Below, piece by piece: positions 46,189-56,600 of a DNA stretch of 64,000 nt. The notes under the pieces were generated by a model that was given only the letters and a program-made list of their open reading frames with translations, made no database searches and was not told the DNA's origin. The DNA lies in the NCBI RefSeq assembly GCF_041051975.1, contig NZ_CP163435.1, forward strand, positions 1,240,001-1,304,000. The letters run 5' to 3'. Source of the stretch: Streptomyces sp. R21. GTDB taxonomy: Bacteria > Actinomycetota > Actinomycetes > Streptomycetales > Streptomycetaceae. Numbering within the stretch: the stretch's first letter is position 1; every line of letters begins with the position of its first letter. A program made the position numbers and the translations under genes.

Positions 46189-47388
46189 GTGGACGAGAAT
46201 CAGGCCATGGTCAAGGCGCGGAACAATCAGGACGGGCCCGTGGCACCCGTGTGGGTCCGCCGCCCCGAGGCGCTGCACCTGGTCGCCTATTCGGTGGCCG
46301 CGCTGGTGTTCACCGGACAGATCGTGGCAGTGATCCTGAGAGGGTCGGATCGGCCTACGGCCCTGGCCGTGCTCCTCGCCGGTGGCGGTGTCGCCCTCTC
46401 CTGGCGGAGGCCGTGGGCAGGACTGGTCGTGGCGAGCGCCGCGTCCTTCGCCGTCACAGCAGTGGGTCACGACCCCCTGTCGGTGTGGATGATGGCCGTG
46501 CTCGTGCTGTTCTCGGTCACCCTGAGGGGGAAGCAGCCGCTGGCCGGAACCGGCATCGTGGCGGCGTTCTTCCTGGGGGCGTACATGACGCTTGGAGGAT
46601 TCCGTGGCGGTGCGATCGTGGGAGCCGCCGCACTCTTCTCAGCGATAGCGGGAGGTGCGACAGGGGCCGCGCTGCGCATCCATCGAGAGCACTGGCGGAC
46701 CCTGGAGGAACGGGCCGAGAGCGCCATCGCCACCCGCGAGATCGAAGCCACCCGACGGGTCACCGAGGAACGACTGCGCATCGCCAGGGACCTCCACGAC
46801 GTCATCGGCCACCAGGTCGCGATGCTGAGCATGCATCTCGGTGCCGCGGAGATCGGGCTGCCCGCAGACGCAGAGTCCGCCCGGCAGGCCCTCGTCTCGG
46901 CCAGGTCCAGCGCCCGCACCGTCGTCGTCGAAACGCAACGGATCCTCACGCTCCTCCGCCTCGGAGACGACGTCCCGGGCGACGAGGCGCTCCGGCCGAC
47001 CCCGGCGCTCAGCGGCTTGGAAGGCCTTGTCGCCTCGTTCGAGAGCATCGGCCTCGACGTCCGGCCCTCCATCGGCATCCCCGCCGGTTTCGTGGAGCCC
47101 AGCGTCGGCGTGACGGTCTACCGGGTAGTTCAGGAAGCGCTCACGAATGCCTACCGGCATGGGGACGGGACGGCAACGGTGGATGTGCGCGAGCGGGACG
47201 GCAGGATCTGCCTCACCGTGGAGAACCGTGTCGGTCACTCACTGCGCGGCTCCGGCTCGGGCAGCGGACTGGGACTCGTGGGGATGCGCGAACGCGTCGA
47301 GTCCTCCAACGGGCGGCTGACGATCGACAGTGACGACGGGCGATTCCGGGTCCATGCGGAGTTCAGCCCCCTGGGAGCCGTCGTATGA
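46189..47388 (+). CDS. sensor histidine kinase (NarL-type, HisKA_3)
   Basis: A 399-residue membrane kinase. Four to six N-terminal helices (about residues 28-160) precede a coiled linker. The dimerisation helix carries the phospho-accepting His in ARDLHDVIGHQVAM, and the HATPase_c domain follows (VVQEALTNAYRHG N-box, GLGLVGMRERVE G-box). Start is GTG at 46189 or, less likely, ATG at 46207. It has no extracellular sensor domain, so it senses within the membrane. It overlaps the response regulator gene by 4 nt. Confidence 0.92.
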   Translation: MDENQAMVKARNNQDGPVAPVWVRRPEALHLVAYSVAALVFTGQIVAVILRGSDRPTALAVLLAGGGVALSWRRPWAGLVVASAASFAVTAVGHDPLSVWMMAVLVLFSVTLRGKQPLAGTGIVAAFFLGAYMTLGGFRGGAIVGAAALFSAIAGGATGAALRIHREHWRTLEERAESAIATREIEATRRVTEERLRIARDLHDVIGHQVAMLSMHLGAAEIGLPADAESARQALVSARSSARTVVVETQRILTLLRLGDDVPGDEALRPTPALSGLEGLVASFESIGLDVRPSIGIPAGFVEPSVGVTVYRVVQEALTNAYRHGDGTATVDVRERDGRICLTVENRVGHSLRGSGSGSGLGLVGMRERVESSNGRLTIDSDDGRFRVHAEFSPLGAVV

Positions 47389-48047
47389 CGACACGGATTC
47401 TGATCGTCGACGACCAGGACGACATCAGGGCCGGCATCAAAGCGATGCTCCGGCTCGACCCGAGTCTCGTGGTCGTGGGTGATCTCTCCGATGGACTCCA
47501 GGCCGTCCCCTTCCTGCGGGACCACCCTGTCGACCTGGTCCTGATGGACATCCGGATGCCCGGCATCGACGGTGTCGAAGCCACCCGCCGGATCCGCGAA
47601 GAGCACCCACCCGAAAAGACGCGGGTGATCGTGCTGACCACCTTTGACCAGGACGACATCGTTCTCGCCGCCCTGCGCGCGGGCGCCAACGGGTTCCTGA
47701 GCAAGACCGTGAGCCCCGCTGAACTCGTCGCCGGAATCACCGAGGTCGTCAGCGGTGGCGGTGCGCTGTCGGCTGCCGCGACGGCCGCGCTCATCGGTCA
47801 CATGACCGACAGTCCGCCCCCGGCGATCGACCAGGAACTGCTGCGACGCTTCGACGCCCTGACACCCAGGGAGCGCGACGTGGTCCTTCTCGTCGCGAGC
47901 GGTCTCGGCAACGACGAGATCGCGGCCCAGCTGTCCGTGTCGCCGTTCACCGTGAAGACGCATGCGGTACGGGCCATGACGAAGGTCGGCGCACGGGATC
48001 GAGCGCAACTCGTCTCGTTCACCTTCCGGGCCGGTCTCTACCTCTGA
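47385..48047 (+). CDS. NarL/FixJ-family response regulator
   Basis: A 220-residue regulator with an N-terminal receiver domain (VDDQDDIRAG acidic pocket, phospho-Asp in DLVLMDIRMPG, conserved Thr in VIVLTTFD, Lys in LSKTVSPAEL). A LuxR-type helix-turn-helix follows (LTPRERDVVLLVASGLGNDE, then IAAQLSVSPFTVKTHAVRAM). Coupled to the kinase. Probably binds the inverted repeats upstream of the kinase and DUF308 genes. Confidence 0.93.
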   Translation: MTTRILIVDDQDDIRAGIKAMLRLDPSLVVVGDLSDGLQAVPFLRDHPVDLVLMDIRMPGIDGVEATRRIREEHPPEKTRVIVLTTFDQDDIVLAALRAGANGFLSKTVSPAELVAGITEVVSGGGALSAAATAALIGHMTDSPPPAIDQELLRRFDALTPRERDVVLLVASGLGNDEIAAQLSVSPFTVKTHAVRAMTKVGARDRAQLVSFTFRAGLYL

Positions 48048-48231
48048 GCCTGCCGGGCAGAACCCCCAGCAGCCCCGTACGCGTGGACCACCTTGGCAGG
48101 CCGGCCTCGCATGCGCCCGGGGAACCACGGGGCGCTGCACGGTGAGGCGGCCGGAAGAGCGAGGCCGGAAACCTGCGCCCCTTACGAGGAGCGCGCCGGA
48201 AACTGCGGCCCGTGCCTCGGAGCCTGGAGGT

Positions 48232-49587
48232 TCAGGCACAGGCGTCCTCGATGGCAACCCGTCGCACTGTGCGCAGCGTCGACCGGAGACGGTCCAGATC
48301 TGTCGAGCCGAGGGCGAGGCGAAGTGCCTGTGGTGTGTGCCTGGAGGTGGTGAAGGGCTCCGCCGTGCTGACGGAGATGCGCTGACGGGCGAGGGTGGCG
48401 CACAGGCGATCGGCGCGTGCGTCGTCGGGCAGCGGCAGCCATGTGAAGTAGGACGAGGGGTGGCTGATGAGTGGCAGTCCTGCCAGCTCCTGTCTGGCGA
48501 GTACTTGGCGGGCCCTGGCGTCGTCTCGTTTCTGCGCTTCCAGGTGGTCCACCGTGCCGTCGTCGAGCCAGCGGCAGGCGATCGCGGTGGTGAGGGCCGG
48601 GGTGTTCCAGGTGGTTGCCCGAATCGCGCGTTCGAGCGACGACACCATGGAGGGCGGGGCGACGACGAAGCCGACCCGGAGGCCGGTGGCAATGCTCTTG
48701 GACAGGCCCGAGACGTAGACAGTGATGTCCGGCGCGGTGTCAGCCAGAGGCGGTGGAGGGTCCTCGGCCAGGTAGGCGTAGGAGGCGTCTTCGATGATGA
48801 GCGATCCATGCTGCCGAGCGATCTTGATCAGGCGCGTGCGCTCACTTTCCGGCATGACCCAGCCCAGCGGGTTGTGCAAGGTCGGCATGGTGTAGACCGC
48901 GCGCACAGGGCGGCTCGCGCACAGCTTCTCGAAGGCATCGAGATCCGGTCCGTCGGTGGTTGTGGGAATGGGCTCGAGGTCCAGACGAAAGGCATCCGCG
49001 AGGATCTTGAAACCCGGGTAGGTGAGTGCGTCGACCGCGACGACGTCGCCGGCGTTGAGCGCGGCCATGACGGTGATGGCCAGGCCGTGCTGCGCACCGT
49101 TGACGATGAGGGTCTGATCGGCGTCAGGGCTGATGCCTCGACGCCTCAGGTGCCGTGCGATCGAGGCTCTGTCCTGGGGACGCCCTCGATGTGGTTGGTA
49201 GCGCAGCAGTGAGTCGAGTTCACCGGAGGTCGCCACCTCTCGCAGGGCCTGTCGCAGGAGATCGGATTGGCCGGGCAGCGACGGATAGTTGAAGCTCAGG
49301 TCGACCGCGTCCGTGGCGACGAGCTGCTGATCGATGCCGTGACCGGCGGGAACGGCGATCTCCCGCACGAACGTGCCGCGGCCCTGTTCCCGGCTCACCA
49401 GGCCCATCGCTTCCAGCTCGGCGTACACCCGGGTCGCGGTCACCACGGCGATGCCCTCCTGGGCGGCGAGTCCGCGGTGTGTCGGCAGCCGCACGCCTGC
49501 GGCGAGCCGCCCGGTCCGGATGCCGGATGCGAACGCGTCGACCAGCGCTTTGTACCGCGAGGCTGCCATGTGCAGAAGTGTATCCAT
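48232..49587 (-). CDS. MocR-type regulator (GntR helix-turn-helix fused to aminotransferase fold)
   Basis: A 451-residue fusion. The GntR winged helix (residues about 10-80: ALVDAFASGIRTGRLAAGVR, VTATRVYAELEAMGLV) is followed by a fold-type I aminotransferase domain. The PLP-Lys lies in YVSGLSKSIATGLRVGF, with TMPTLHNPLGWVMPESE and IIEDASYAYLAED before it. MocR proteins use PLP or derivatives as effectors. Start is ATG 49587, or ATG 49569 with TACACT 7 nt upstream (leaderless). Divergent from the PfpI gene, which it likely controls. Confidence 0.9.
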   Translation of the reverse strand: MDTLLHMAASRYKALVDAFASGIRTGRLAAGVRLPTHRGLAAQEGIAVVTATRVYAELEAMGLVSREQGRGTFVREIAVPAGHGIDQQLVATDAVDLSFNYPSLPGQSDLLRQALREVATSGELDSLLRYQPHRGRPQDRASIARHLRRRGISPDADQTLIVNGAQHGLAITVMAALNAGDVVAVDALTYPGFKILADAFRLDLEPIPTTTDGPDLDAFEKLCASRPVRAVYTMPTLHNPLGWVMPESERTRLIKIARQHGSLIIEDASYAYLAEDPPPPLADTAPDITVYVSGLSKSIATGLRVGFVVAPPSMVSSLERAIRATTWNTPALTTAIACRWLDDGTVDHLEAQKRDDARARQVLARQELAGLPLISHPSSYFTWLPLPDDARADRLCATLARQRISVSTAEPFTTSRHTPQALRLALGSTDLDRLRSTLRTVRRVAIEDACA

Positions 49588-49596
49588 GACAATTCT

Positions 49597-49626
49597 TTGA
49601 CTGTCCTGCTCACGGGTTCTTACCGT
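49597..49626 (+). promoter_or_regulatory. promoter of the PfpI-family gene
   Basis: TTGACT (49597-49602), an 18-nt spacer and TACCGT (49621-49626) precede the GTG start at 49658. The -35 lies between the divergent MocR gene and this one, where a MocR protein would bind. Confidence 0.45.
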
Positions 49627-49657
49627 CAAGACCCACTCCTCCGGAAGGACAGCCGCC

Positions 49658-50281
49658 GTGCACATCGCCATCCTCACCTTCGAGGGCTACAACGAGCTCG
49701 ACTCCCTGATCGCGCTCGGTGTGCTCAACCGCATCAAGACCGATGGCTGGCGCGTCACCATCGCCACCCCCAGCCCCAAGGTGACGTCGATGAACGGGGT
49801 GACCATCGAGCAGATGTCCACGCTCGAGGAGGCGTGTGCCGCTGACGCCGTCATCGTCGGCAGCGGCATCGCCACCCGCGAGGTCGTCGAAGACCAGGCG
49901 ATCATGAGCGTCCTGCGCGGCCTGGACCCCTCGCGCCAACTCATCACGGCACAGTGCTCCGGCGCGCTCGTGCTGGCCAAGCTCGGCCTGCTCCACGACA
50001 TCCCCGCCTGCACCGACCTGACCACCAAGCCCTGGGTCATTGCCGCCGGCGTCGAGGTGCTCAACCAGCCCTTCTACGCCAAGGACAACATCGCCACCGC
50101 CGGCGGCTGCCTGGCCTCGCACTACCTCGCCGCCTGGATCATCGCCCGCCTCCAGGGCAACGACGCCGCCGAAAGCGCGCTGCACTATGTCGCCCCGGTC
50201 GGCGAGAAGGAGGAATACATCGAGCGCGCATGGCGCAACATCACCCCCTACCTGCCCGCCCCCACACCCGCGCTCGTCTGA
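49658..50281 (+). CDS. DJ-1/PfpI-family protein
   Basis: A 207-residue DJ-1/PfpI/isonitrile-hydratase-like protein. It opens with MHIAILTFEGYNELDSLIAL and has the nucleophile-elbow Cys in LITAQCSGALVLAKLG. The C-terminal half reads KDNIATAGGCLASHYLAAWI, typical of InhA/isonitrile-hydratase relatives. GTG start with GGAAGGA 10 nt upstream. Divergent from MocR, a commonly seen pair. Reaction unknown: glyoxalase III, amidase or hydratase are all possible. Confidence 0.88.
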   Translation: MHIAILTFEGYNELDSLIALGVLNRIKTDGWRVTIATPSPKVTSMNGVTIEQMSTLEEACAADAVIVGSGIATREVVEDQAIMSVLRGLDPSRQLITAQCSGALVLAKLGLLHDIPACTDLTTKPWVIAAGVEVLNQPFYAKDNIATAGGCLASHYLAAWIIARLQGNDAAESALHYVAPVGEKEEYIERAWRNITPYLPAPTPALV

Positions 50282-50399
50282 AACGCCCCGTCGCAAGCGG
50301 TGCAAGATCTCGATCATTTATCTCACGTACATGGCAATGTGCTTCGCTGTCCCGTAATGAGCCGGTTAGTTGGGTTGCTGCACGGAAAAGGATTCGGCA

Positions 50400-51110
50400 G
50401 TGAGGACAAGCAATTCGCCGGGGGCCGGACGTGGGGTGCTGGAAGGGGCGTTCGCGCTGCTCGATGCCGTGGAGCAGGTCGGCCAGGCGCGGTTGACCAC
50501 TTTGGCCGCGGCCGCGGGTCTGCCGAAGACAACGGCGCGCAGGCTCTTGGAGCAGTTGGTGGAGCTGGGCGCGGTGGAGCGGTCCGGCGCGGTGTTCCGG
50601 GTGGGGCCGCGAATCTTCCGGCTGGGCGCGAGCTGGCAGCCGTCCCCGGGGCTGCTCGCCGCGGCCCGCAGACCGGTGCGCGAACTGGCGCGGGCGACCG
50701 GGGCGACGGTGGGTCTGTTCGTACTGGAGGAGGGCCGCACGATGGCCGCCGCGACGGCGCCGGGCGAGCTGGAGGCCGTCATGCCCGTGCGCAGCGGCAT
50801 GACCTTTCCCTGGAACACCGCCGCCGGCAAGGTGCTCGTCGCCGGAGCGTGCGGTTCGGGTGCAGGGCCCGGGCTGCCAGTGCTTGAGTCGACCGGGTCG
50901 TGGTCCCAGGAGGCGGCGCGGATCCGGGATGCCGGGTTCGCCGTCGACCACGGCGATGTCGTGGACGGGGTGCGGTGCGTGGCGGCTCCCGTCACCGACC
51001 GCCGCGGCGCCGTCGTCGCCGCGCTCTGTGCCATGACGGACGATTCGGCGTCGCTGCGGCGGCTGACCGACGCGGTGTTGCGGGCGCGGGATCAGCTTTC
51101 ACCGCACTGA
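50400..51110 (+). CDS. IclR-family transcriptional regulator
   Basis: A 236-residue regulator. The N-terminal winged helix (GVLEGAFALLDAVEQVGQAR, LPKTTARRLLEQLVELGAVE) is followed by a GAF-like effector domain (RELARATGATVGLFVLEEGR to VVAALCAMTDDSASLRRLTD). GTG start with AAAAGGA eight nt before it. It is convergent with the kelch/Tc-toxin operon, so its target may be distal. Upstream is a small ACAT-N4-ATGT repeat near 50330. Confidence 0.87.
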   Translation: MRTSNSPGAGRGVLEGAFALLDAVEQVGQARLTTLAAAAGLPKTTARRLLEQLVELGAVERSGAVFRVGPRIFRLGASWQPSPGLLAAARRPVRELARATGATVGLFVLEEGRTMAAATAPGELEAVMPVRSGMTFPWNTAAGKVLVAGACGSGAGPGLPVLESTGSWSQEAARIRDAGFAVDHGDVVDGVRCVAAPVTDRRGAVVAALCAMTDDSASLRRLTDAVLRARDQLSPH

Positions 51111-51138
51111 CCGCACTCCCCCAACTCCCCCTGTTCGG

Positions 51139-52332
51139 TTATTCGGTGAAGAGTTCGCTGGTCTCGGTCAGGAGGTCCCGGGCGTAGCCCGGATCCGCCA
51201 TTCCCGACCGTACGGTTCCGCCGGCGGCCAGGACCGTTCCGTCGCCCAGCAGGGTCGCGGAGCAGTAGGAGCGGCCGGTGGTCAGTCCGGCGGCCGGGGT
51301 CCAGGTGCGGGTCCTCGGGTCGTACACGGTGGCGGCTGCGTACCCCACGTCCTCGGTGGCCGAGTCCGTCCCGCCCAGGACCAGGACCCGGCCCGAACGC
51401 AGCAGCAGCGCGCGGTGGGAGGACCGGCCGGCGGGCATGCTGCCGCTCGGTGTCCACAGGCCGGAGCCCGGGTTGTAGAGCTCGGTCTGCCAAAGGCTGT
51501 GCGCGGAGAACATCCGCGCCCGGCGCATGGTGAGGGGGAATCCGCCGGTGACGAGGACGGTGCCGTCGCCGAGCGGGGTGGCCTGGTGGCCGCTGCGGGG
51601 CATGCGGAGGCTTCCGGTGGGGGCCCAGGTGCCGGTCACCGGGTCGTACAGCTCGCAGAACGACTGCCGTACGTGCAGATAGAGGTCTGCGCCCGCGTTG
51701 CCGCCGACCAGCAGCACTCGACCGTCGGTGAGCCGGACGGCGATGTGGTCCGAGCGGGCGTCGGTCATCGGCTCGGCCACAGTCCAGGTGCGGGAGTCGG
51801 GGTCGTACACCTCGGCCGAGCGCAGGTTGCGCCGTACGCCAGGAGTTTGGTCACCGATCCCTCCCGCCACCAGCACCTTTCCGCCCGGGAGCAGGGTCGC
51901 GGTGTGCAGGGCCCGGGGAGTGGCCAGCTTTCCGGCCGGGGTCCAGGTCTTACGGGCCGGGTCGTAGAGCTCGGCGGTGGCGAGGTAGGTGAACGGCAGG
52001 CTGTCCGTCTGCACCATGCCGCCCACCGCGAGGACCTTGCCGTCCTCCAGCTTGGTCAAGGAGTGCAGCAGGCGCGGCTGTTGCATTCCTCCGGTGGGCT
52101 GCCAGGTCCTGCTCCCCGGGTCGAAGAGCAGGCACTCCCCGGTGCCGATGCCACGGACCACCGCGCCTCCCGCCGCCAGCGCCGTCCCGTCGTCCAGCAG
52201 CACTGCGCTCTCTTCCGAGGACGGCCACTGCCGCGGCGAGGGCAGCGCGCCGACGGCGGTCCAGCCGCCGACGGCCGCACCCGCGGCGACGGACGGCAGC
52301 CCGCCCCCGGCCAAGGCGCTCGAACGTGTCAT
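51139..52332 (-). CDS. kelch-repeat beta-propeller protein A
   Basis: A 397-residue protein built of about six kelch blades of 45-60 residues. Each carries the GG doublet and Tyr/Trp pair (for example LEDGKVLAVGG, TAELYDPARKTWTPAGKLAT, LLPGGKVLVAGG). The N-terminus has no clear signal peptide. It is the last gene of the operon containing the Tc-toxin-like protein, 40 nt after kelch B. AAGGAG precedes the ATG. No galactose-oxidase catalytic Cys-Tyr pair is evident. I infer a binding or structural role. Confidence 0.85.
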   Translation of the reverse strand: MTRSSALAGGGLPSVAAGAAVGGWTAVGALPSPRQWPSSEESAVLLDDGTALAAGGAVVRGIGTGECLLFDPGSRTWQPTGGMQQPRLLHSLTKLEDGKVLAVGGMVQTDSLPFTYLATAELYDPARKTWTPAGKLATPRALHTATLLPGGKVLVAGGIGDQTPGVRRNLRSAEVYDPDSRTWTVAEPMTDARSDHIAVRLTDGRVLLVGGNAGADLYLHVRQSFCELYDPVTGTWAPTGSLRMPRSGHQATPLGDGTVLVTGGFPLTMRRARMFSAHSLWQTELYNPGSGLWTPSGSMPAGRSSHRALLLRSGRVLVLGGTDSATEDVGYAAATVYDPRTRTWTPAAGLTTGRSYCSATLLGDGTVLAAGGTVRSGMADPGYARDLLTETSELFTE

Positions 52333-52372
52333 GACCCCTGCTCCTTGTGAATTCGGCTTCCGTCGTCGGTCG

Positions 52373-53614
52373 TCAGGCCGTGAAGAGTTCGGATGCGGCG
52401 GTGATGACGTCCGCGCTGTCCGGGGATGCCGCGCCGGAACGGATCAGGCCTCCGGCGGCGAGCACACGGCCGTCCTCGAGCTCGGCCGCCACGCCGGCCC
52501 AGCGGCCGGTGACCATGCCGCCGGTCGAGGTCCAGGTGCCCCGCGGGCCGACTGAGGGGTCGTAGATCTCGGCGTTCTGGTAGCCGACGTCGAATGTGGC
52601 GTCCTCCGTGCCGCCGATCACCAACACCTTGCCGGAGCGCAGCGCGACGGCTCGGTGATGGCTGCGGCCGACCGACATCGGCTCGACCTCGCTCCAGGTG
52701 CCGTTCGCCGGGTTGAACCGCTCGGTGACCCACTGGCTGTAGGCGTTGTACGTCCAGTCGTGCAGCGCGCCCGTGCTGTCCCCTCCGGTGACCAGGACCG
52801 ATCCGTCGCCCAGCCGGACCGCCTGGTGGGCCTTGCGGGCCACCTGGAGGCTGCCGGCCGGGGTCCAGGTGCCGTTCGGGCCGGCCGCGGGGTCGTACAC
52901 CTCGCAGAACGCCAAGGCGGTGTAGAGCCCGCGGCCGATGGAGAGCATGCCGCCGACGACCAGGACCCGGCCGCGGTCGAGGGCGACCGTGGGGTGCCCG
53001 CTGCGGGCGTCATGCATCGACGAGACCTGGGTCCACTCGTCCTTGACGGGGTCGTAGATCTCGGCGGAGGACAGGGACAGCTCGGTGAGGGCGTCGCGCG
53101 GTGCGAGACCTCCGGTGACGAGCACCCGGCCGTCGCCCAGCGCGATCGCGGAGTGGGAGAAGCGGGCCTCGTGCAGGGCACCACCCGTGGTCTTCCAGGT
53201 CTTGGTGCCGGGGTCGTAGATCTCGGCGGAGGAGAGCGGGGCGAAGGGGCGGGTGAAGGGCCCGGTGAGTCCGCCCACGACGAGGACGCGGCCGTCCGCG
53301 AGTTTCGTCGTGCTGTGCAGCCGTCGGGCCACCGACAGCGAGCCGGTCGGCTCCCACTTCTTCTCCACAGGGTCGAAGAGCGCCGCACCCTTCTGCGCCG
53401 TACGGGCCGCGTCCTCGCCGCCTGCGATCAGCACCCGGTGGCCGTACGCCTCGCCGAGCACGACCGCCGAAGCGTCCGGCAGCGCGAAGTACCCGGACTG
53501 CGGCAGGTCACCGGCGGGGGCCCAACTGCCCACCGCCGCCAGGTCGGAAGCGACCTCGGCAGGAGCAGGGGCGGGCGGGCCGGCGACGGCGGTGAGGGGA
53601 CTGTTTCGTGGCAT
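52373..53614 (-). CDS. kelch-repeat beta-propeller protein B
   Basis: A 413-residue paralog of kelch A with six blades (LADGRVLVVGGLTGPF, SSAEIYDPGTKTWKTTGGAL, LGDGRVLVTGGLAP, SSAEIYDPVKDEWTQV). A Pro/Ala-rich N-terminal extension of about 25 residues precedes the first blade. GGAGG lies before the ATG. It starts 56 nt after the end of the giant Tc-toxin A-like gene, same strand. TcB, absent here, also contains a beta-propeller that docks on TcA, so these propellers could serve as partners. Not demonstrated. Confidence 0.85.
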   Translation of the reverse strand: MPRNSPLTAVAGPPAPAPAEVASDLAAVGSWAPAGDLPQSGYFALPDASAVVLGEAYGHRVLIAGGEDAARTAQKGAALFDPVEKKWEPTGSLSVARRLHSTTKLADGRVLVVGGLTGPFTRPFAPLSSAEIYDPGTKTWKTTGGALHEARFSHSAIALGDGRVLVTGGLAPRDALTELSLSSAEIYDPVKDEWTQVSSMHDARSGHPTVALDRGRVLVVGGMLSIGRGLYTALAFCEVYDPAAGPNGTWTPAGSLQVARKAHQAVRLGDGSVLVTGGDSTGALHDWTYNAYSQWVTERFNPANGTWSEVEPMSVGRSHHRAVALRSGKVLVIGGTEDATFDVGYQNAEIYDPSVGPRGTWTSTGGMVTGRWAGVAAELEDGRVLAAGGLIRSGAASPDSADVITAASELFTA

Positions 53615-53670
53615 CGCTTTCCTCCGCGGATCGGCGGGTACGGGGATATACGTGGTCGCGGGTGTCTGGG

Positions 53671-56600
53671 CTACGGCGTGCGGGCATCGGAGTCCTCAGG
53701 CCCGGGGTCCACCTGGTACTCCCAGACCAGCAACAGGTCCACCACCGCGTCTGGGTTCAGCAGGCCGTCGCGGACGAGGACGGCGGGCAGGGCGCCGATC
53801 TGCTCGCGGGACAGGGTGACGGTCCAGGGCTGGTCCGCGTCGTGGACGTTTCCGTCCAGGCCGGTGAAGGCACCGCGCGGCTGGCCCTTCAGGGCCGCGT
53901 CGGCTTTCAGTTTCGCCGTGTCCTGCCGGCGGCTGTCCGGTGCGGTGAGGGTGAGAGGCAGCGCCGCATCGGCCTCCCCGTAAGCGGTGACGTAGCGCAG
54001 GTCTCCGTCCGCGGTGAGGTCCCGCGAAAGGACCAGCACCACCTGGGGTTTGGCGACCTTGATGGGGTAGCCGGCGAACAGGTGAGGGAAGCGGCGGGCG
54101 CTCAGGGTGAAGGTGAGCTTGGGGTCCTCGGCGCCGTTGGGCACCAGGAACCGGGTCCACCGGTCGGCGAACTCCCGGCGCGCGCTGAACACCCGGTAGA
54201 GCCCCTTGCCGCCCCCGGCGTGCACCCAGGTCTTGAGGGCGTCGTGGAGTTCGTCGACCACCGGCCGGGCGAGGTTGTCGCCGCCGTCACGGGCCGTGTA
54301 GCGCACATGGAGGACCACGTCGGTGATGGACTCGTAGTCGAACTGGCGGAAGACGGACGGCAGGGACAGCTGCCACTCGCCGATCACCCCGGCGCCCTCG
54401 AACGGCAGGAACCGCTCGTCGCGCAGGCTGGTTTCGAACAGTCCGGTGTCGTCCTGTCCGGTGCTGGTGACGACGGTCTGGATCGGGCCGGTGTAGTCGC
54501 GGAACCGGGTGTCCGACCTGCCCCGCGCATACTTGGCTCCCGCGGGCACCTTGGGATCCACCCGCACGCTGCTGCCGAGCAGCCGTACCGTGAGGTTGAC
54601 CGAGGAGTACGGGCCCGCCACACACGGCACAGTGACCGCCACACTTCTGATCCGCCGGAAGTAGTGGCCGGGTGTGTCCAGGTCGAACAACGCCTCGGGC
54701 AGGGAAAGATAGCAGGTACCGGTCTCCTTCAGCGCGAGCAGCGCGGACGGGTCGAGCTGGGCCAGCGAGATCCGCTTCGTGAGTTCGAACTCGCGGGCGT
54801 TGTTCTCCAGGTACGCCGCGTCCATGCGGTTGAGGTCGGCGGCGAGCCGCTCCCCGGCCAGCAGTCCCCGGTGGAGGCTGTCCCAGTAGCCGAAGTTGAC
54901 GAACGACGAGTCCTGGACGCCTAGTTCGTGACGGTAGGACCGCTCGGCACGCTTGGCCGTGTCGTGGGCCAGCTGGTAGGCCTGGAAGTAGGTCGTGGAC
55001 AGCTGTGCGGCCATCCAGTCGTAGAGCTCGGTGTTGGTGAACTTGCCCCGCATGAAGCGGTCGGCCTCCAGGGTGTTCGCCCGCTGCAGGTCGTGGTTCT
55101 GCAGCTCCTTGACGGCGATGGCCTGGCGCATCTCGGCAGCGGCGATCTGCCCCGCGAACTGCTCGCTCTCGATGCCCGCCTGGCCCTCCTGGAAGGCCCA
55201 CTCCTGCGCGCGCCGCTCGTAGCCGACGAGAGTGAGCTGCTGAGCTCCCTCGCTGCCCTTGCGGGAGGCGCGGGCCGAGGCCGCCTCCGCCTGGCCCTTG
55301 AGCATGGCCATGGCGTTGCTGCTGCCCCAGGTCGCGCCCATGGTGGTCGGGGTGCCCACCTTGATGTCGGGCATCCAGCCGACCAGGGCGGCGGCCAAGT
55401 TGTAGTCGGCGGCCTCGTCCTGGTCCTTGAGCGCGCCCCTGTGCAGTTCGCTCTGGGCCTTCTCCCCCGTGTTGAGCGGGGTGCGCCGCAGTTCCGCGTA
55501 GTAGCGCTTCTTGTCGTCGGCCACGGCCTTGGACTTCTCCAGCGCGGCGAGCGCCTCGTCGGCCTCCTTGACCTGCCGGCCCCGGACCTCGCGGGCCGCG
55601 TCCAGCAGCGCCAGTTCGTGACCGGAGCGCAGCCGGGCCAGAGCCTCCGCGTCCCGCTTCTCCAGCGCTGCCAGCAGCGCCCCGCCGAACGCCCGTACCT
55701 CGGCGGCGAGTTCCTTGGCCTTGGCCACCATGGGCGTGTAGCGGTAGTGCGGCAGGGGCGCACTGATGTCGTCGAGTACGGCGGTCAGGTCGAGCCCTGC
55801 CGCCGTGGCGCGGGCCAGCAGCGCCGGGTCGATGGGCGCTCCGAACAGAGCGAGCTGCCGCTGGACGCCGTCGATGTTCTGGCAGTGCCGGATCTTGAAC
55901 AGGCGGTCCTCGACGAGGTCCCAGTAGCCCGCCAGTTTGTCGTTGCGCGGCAGGCAGAAGTAGTTCAGCCAGCGCAGGTTGACGCCGGGGCGGATGGCGG
56001 GCGTGGCGGGTCCGTCCGGTGCGGCGACGAGGTTCTCCGCGGCGACGACCGGGTCCGCGGCCGTGGGGGTCTCGATCAGGGTCCGGTAGCTCTGCGGCTG
56101 GGGCACGGCTCGGCCGGTGATCTCCTCCGGGCGCCTGCCGAGGAGTTCGGAGGCGAGGAGGTAGAGCTGGGTGGCCTGGTTGACCGACTCCAGGGTGTCC
56201 TGCCGGAACAGCTGGTCGCCCCAGGCGATCAGGTTGTCCAGGTACTTCATGACAACGGCCTTCTGGTAGGCCGTCGTCCGCAACCGGGCGACCGCATCCG
56301 GCTGGAACGGATGCTCCAGCCAGTACTGGACCAGCTTCGCGGTCGCCTCGTCACCGTTCGCGAGAGCCTCCAGGATCTTCTGGATGCGCTGCGGGATGTA
56401 GGTGTCGTCGTTGGCCTCATGGAACGGTTTGGTGATCCAGAACCGTTGCGGGCGGGGATAGTAGTTCTCCCGGTTGGAGGGGTCGAAAATGTAGTGGAAC
56501 CACTGCTGTGCCTCCTCGAACCGCTGGTTGGCGGAGAGCCGCTGGGCGATCAGCAGCGGCACGTGGAAGAACAGCTCCCAGTTGTAGTCGCCGTAGGCGT

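Noticed and set aside
51139..53614. Kelch proteins as secreted galactose oxidases
   Set aside because: No convincing signal peptide and no visible Cys-Tyr cofactor or copper-His pattern. Only kelch blades can be supported.
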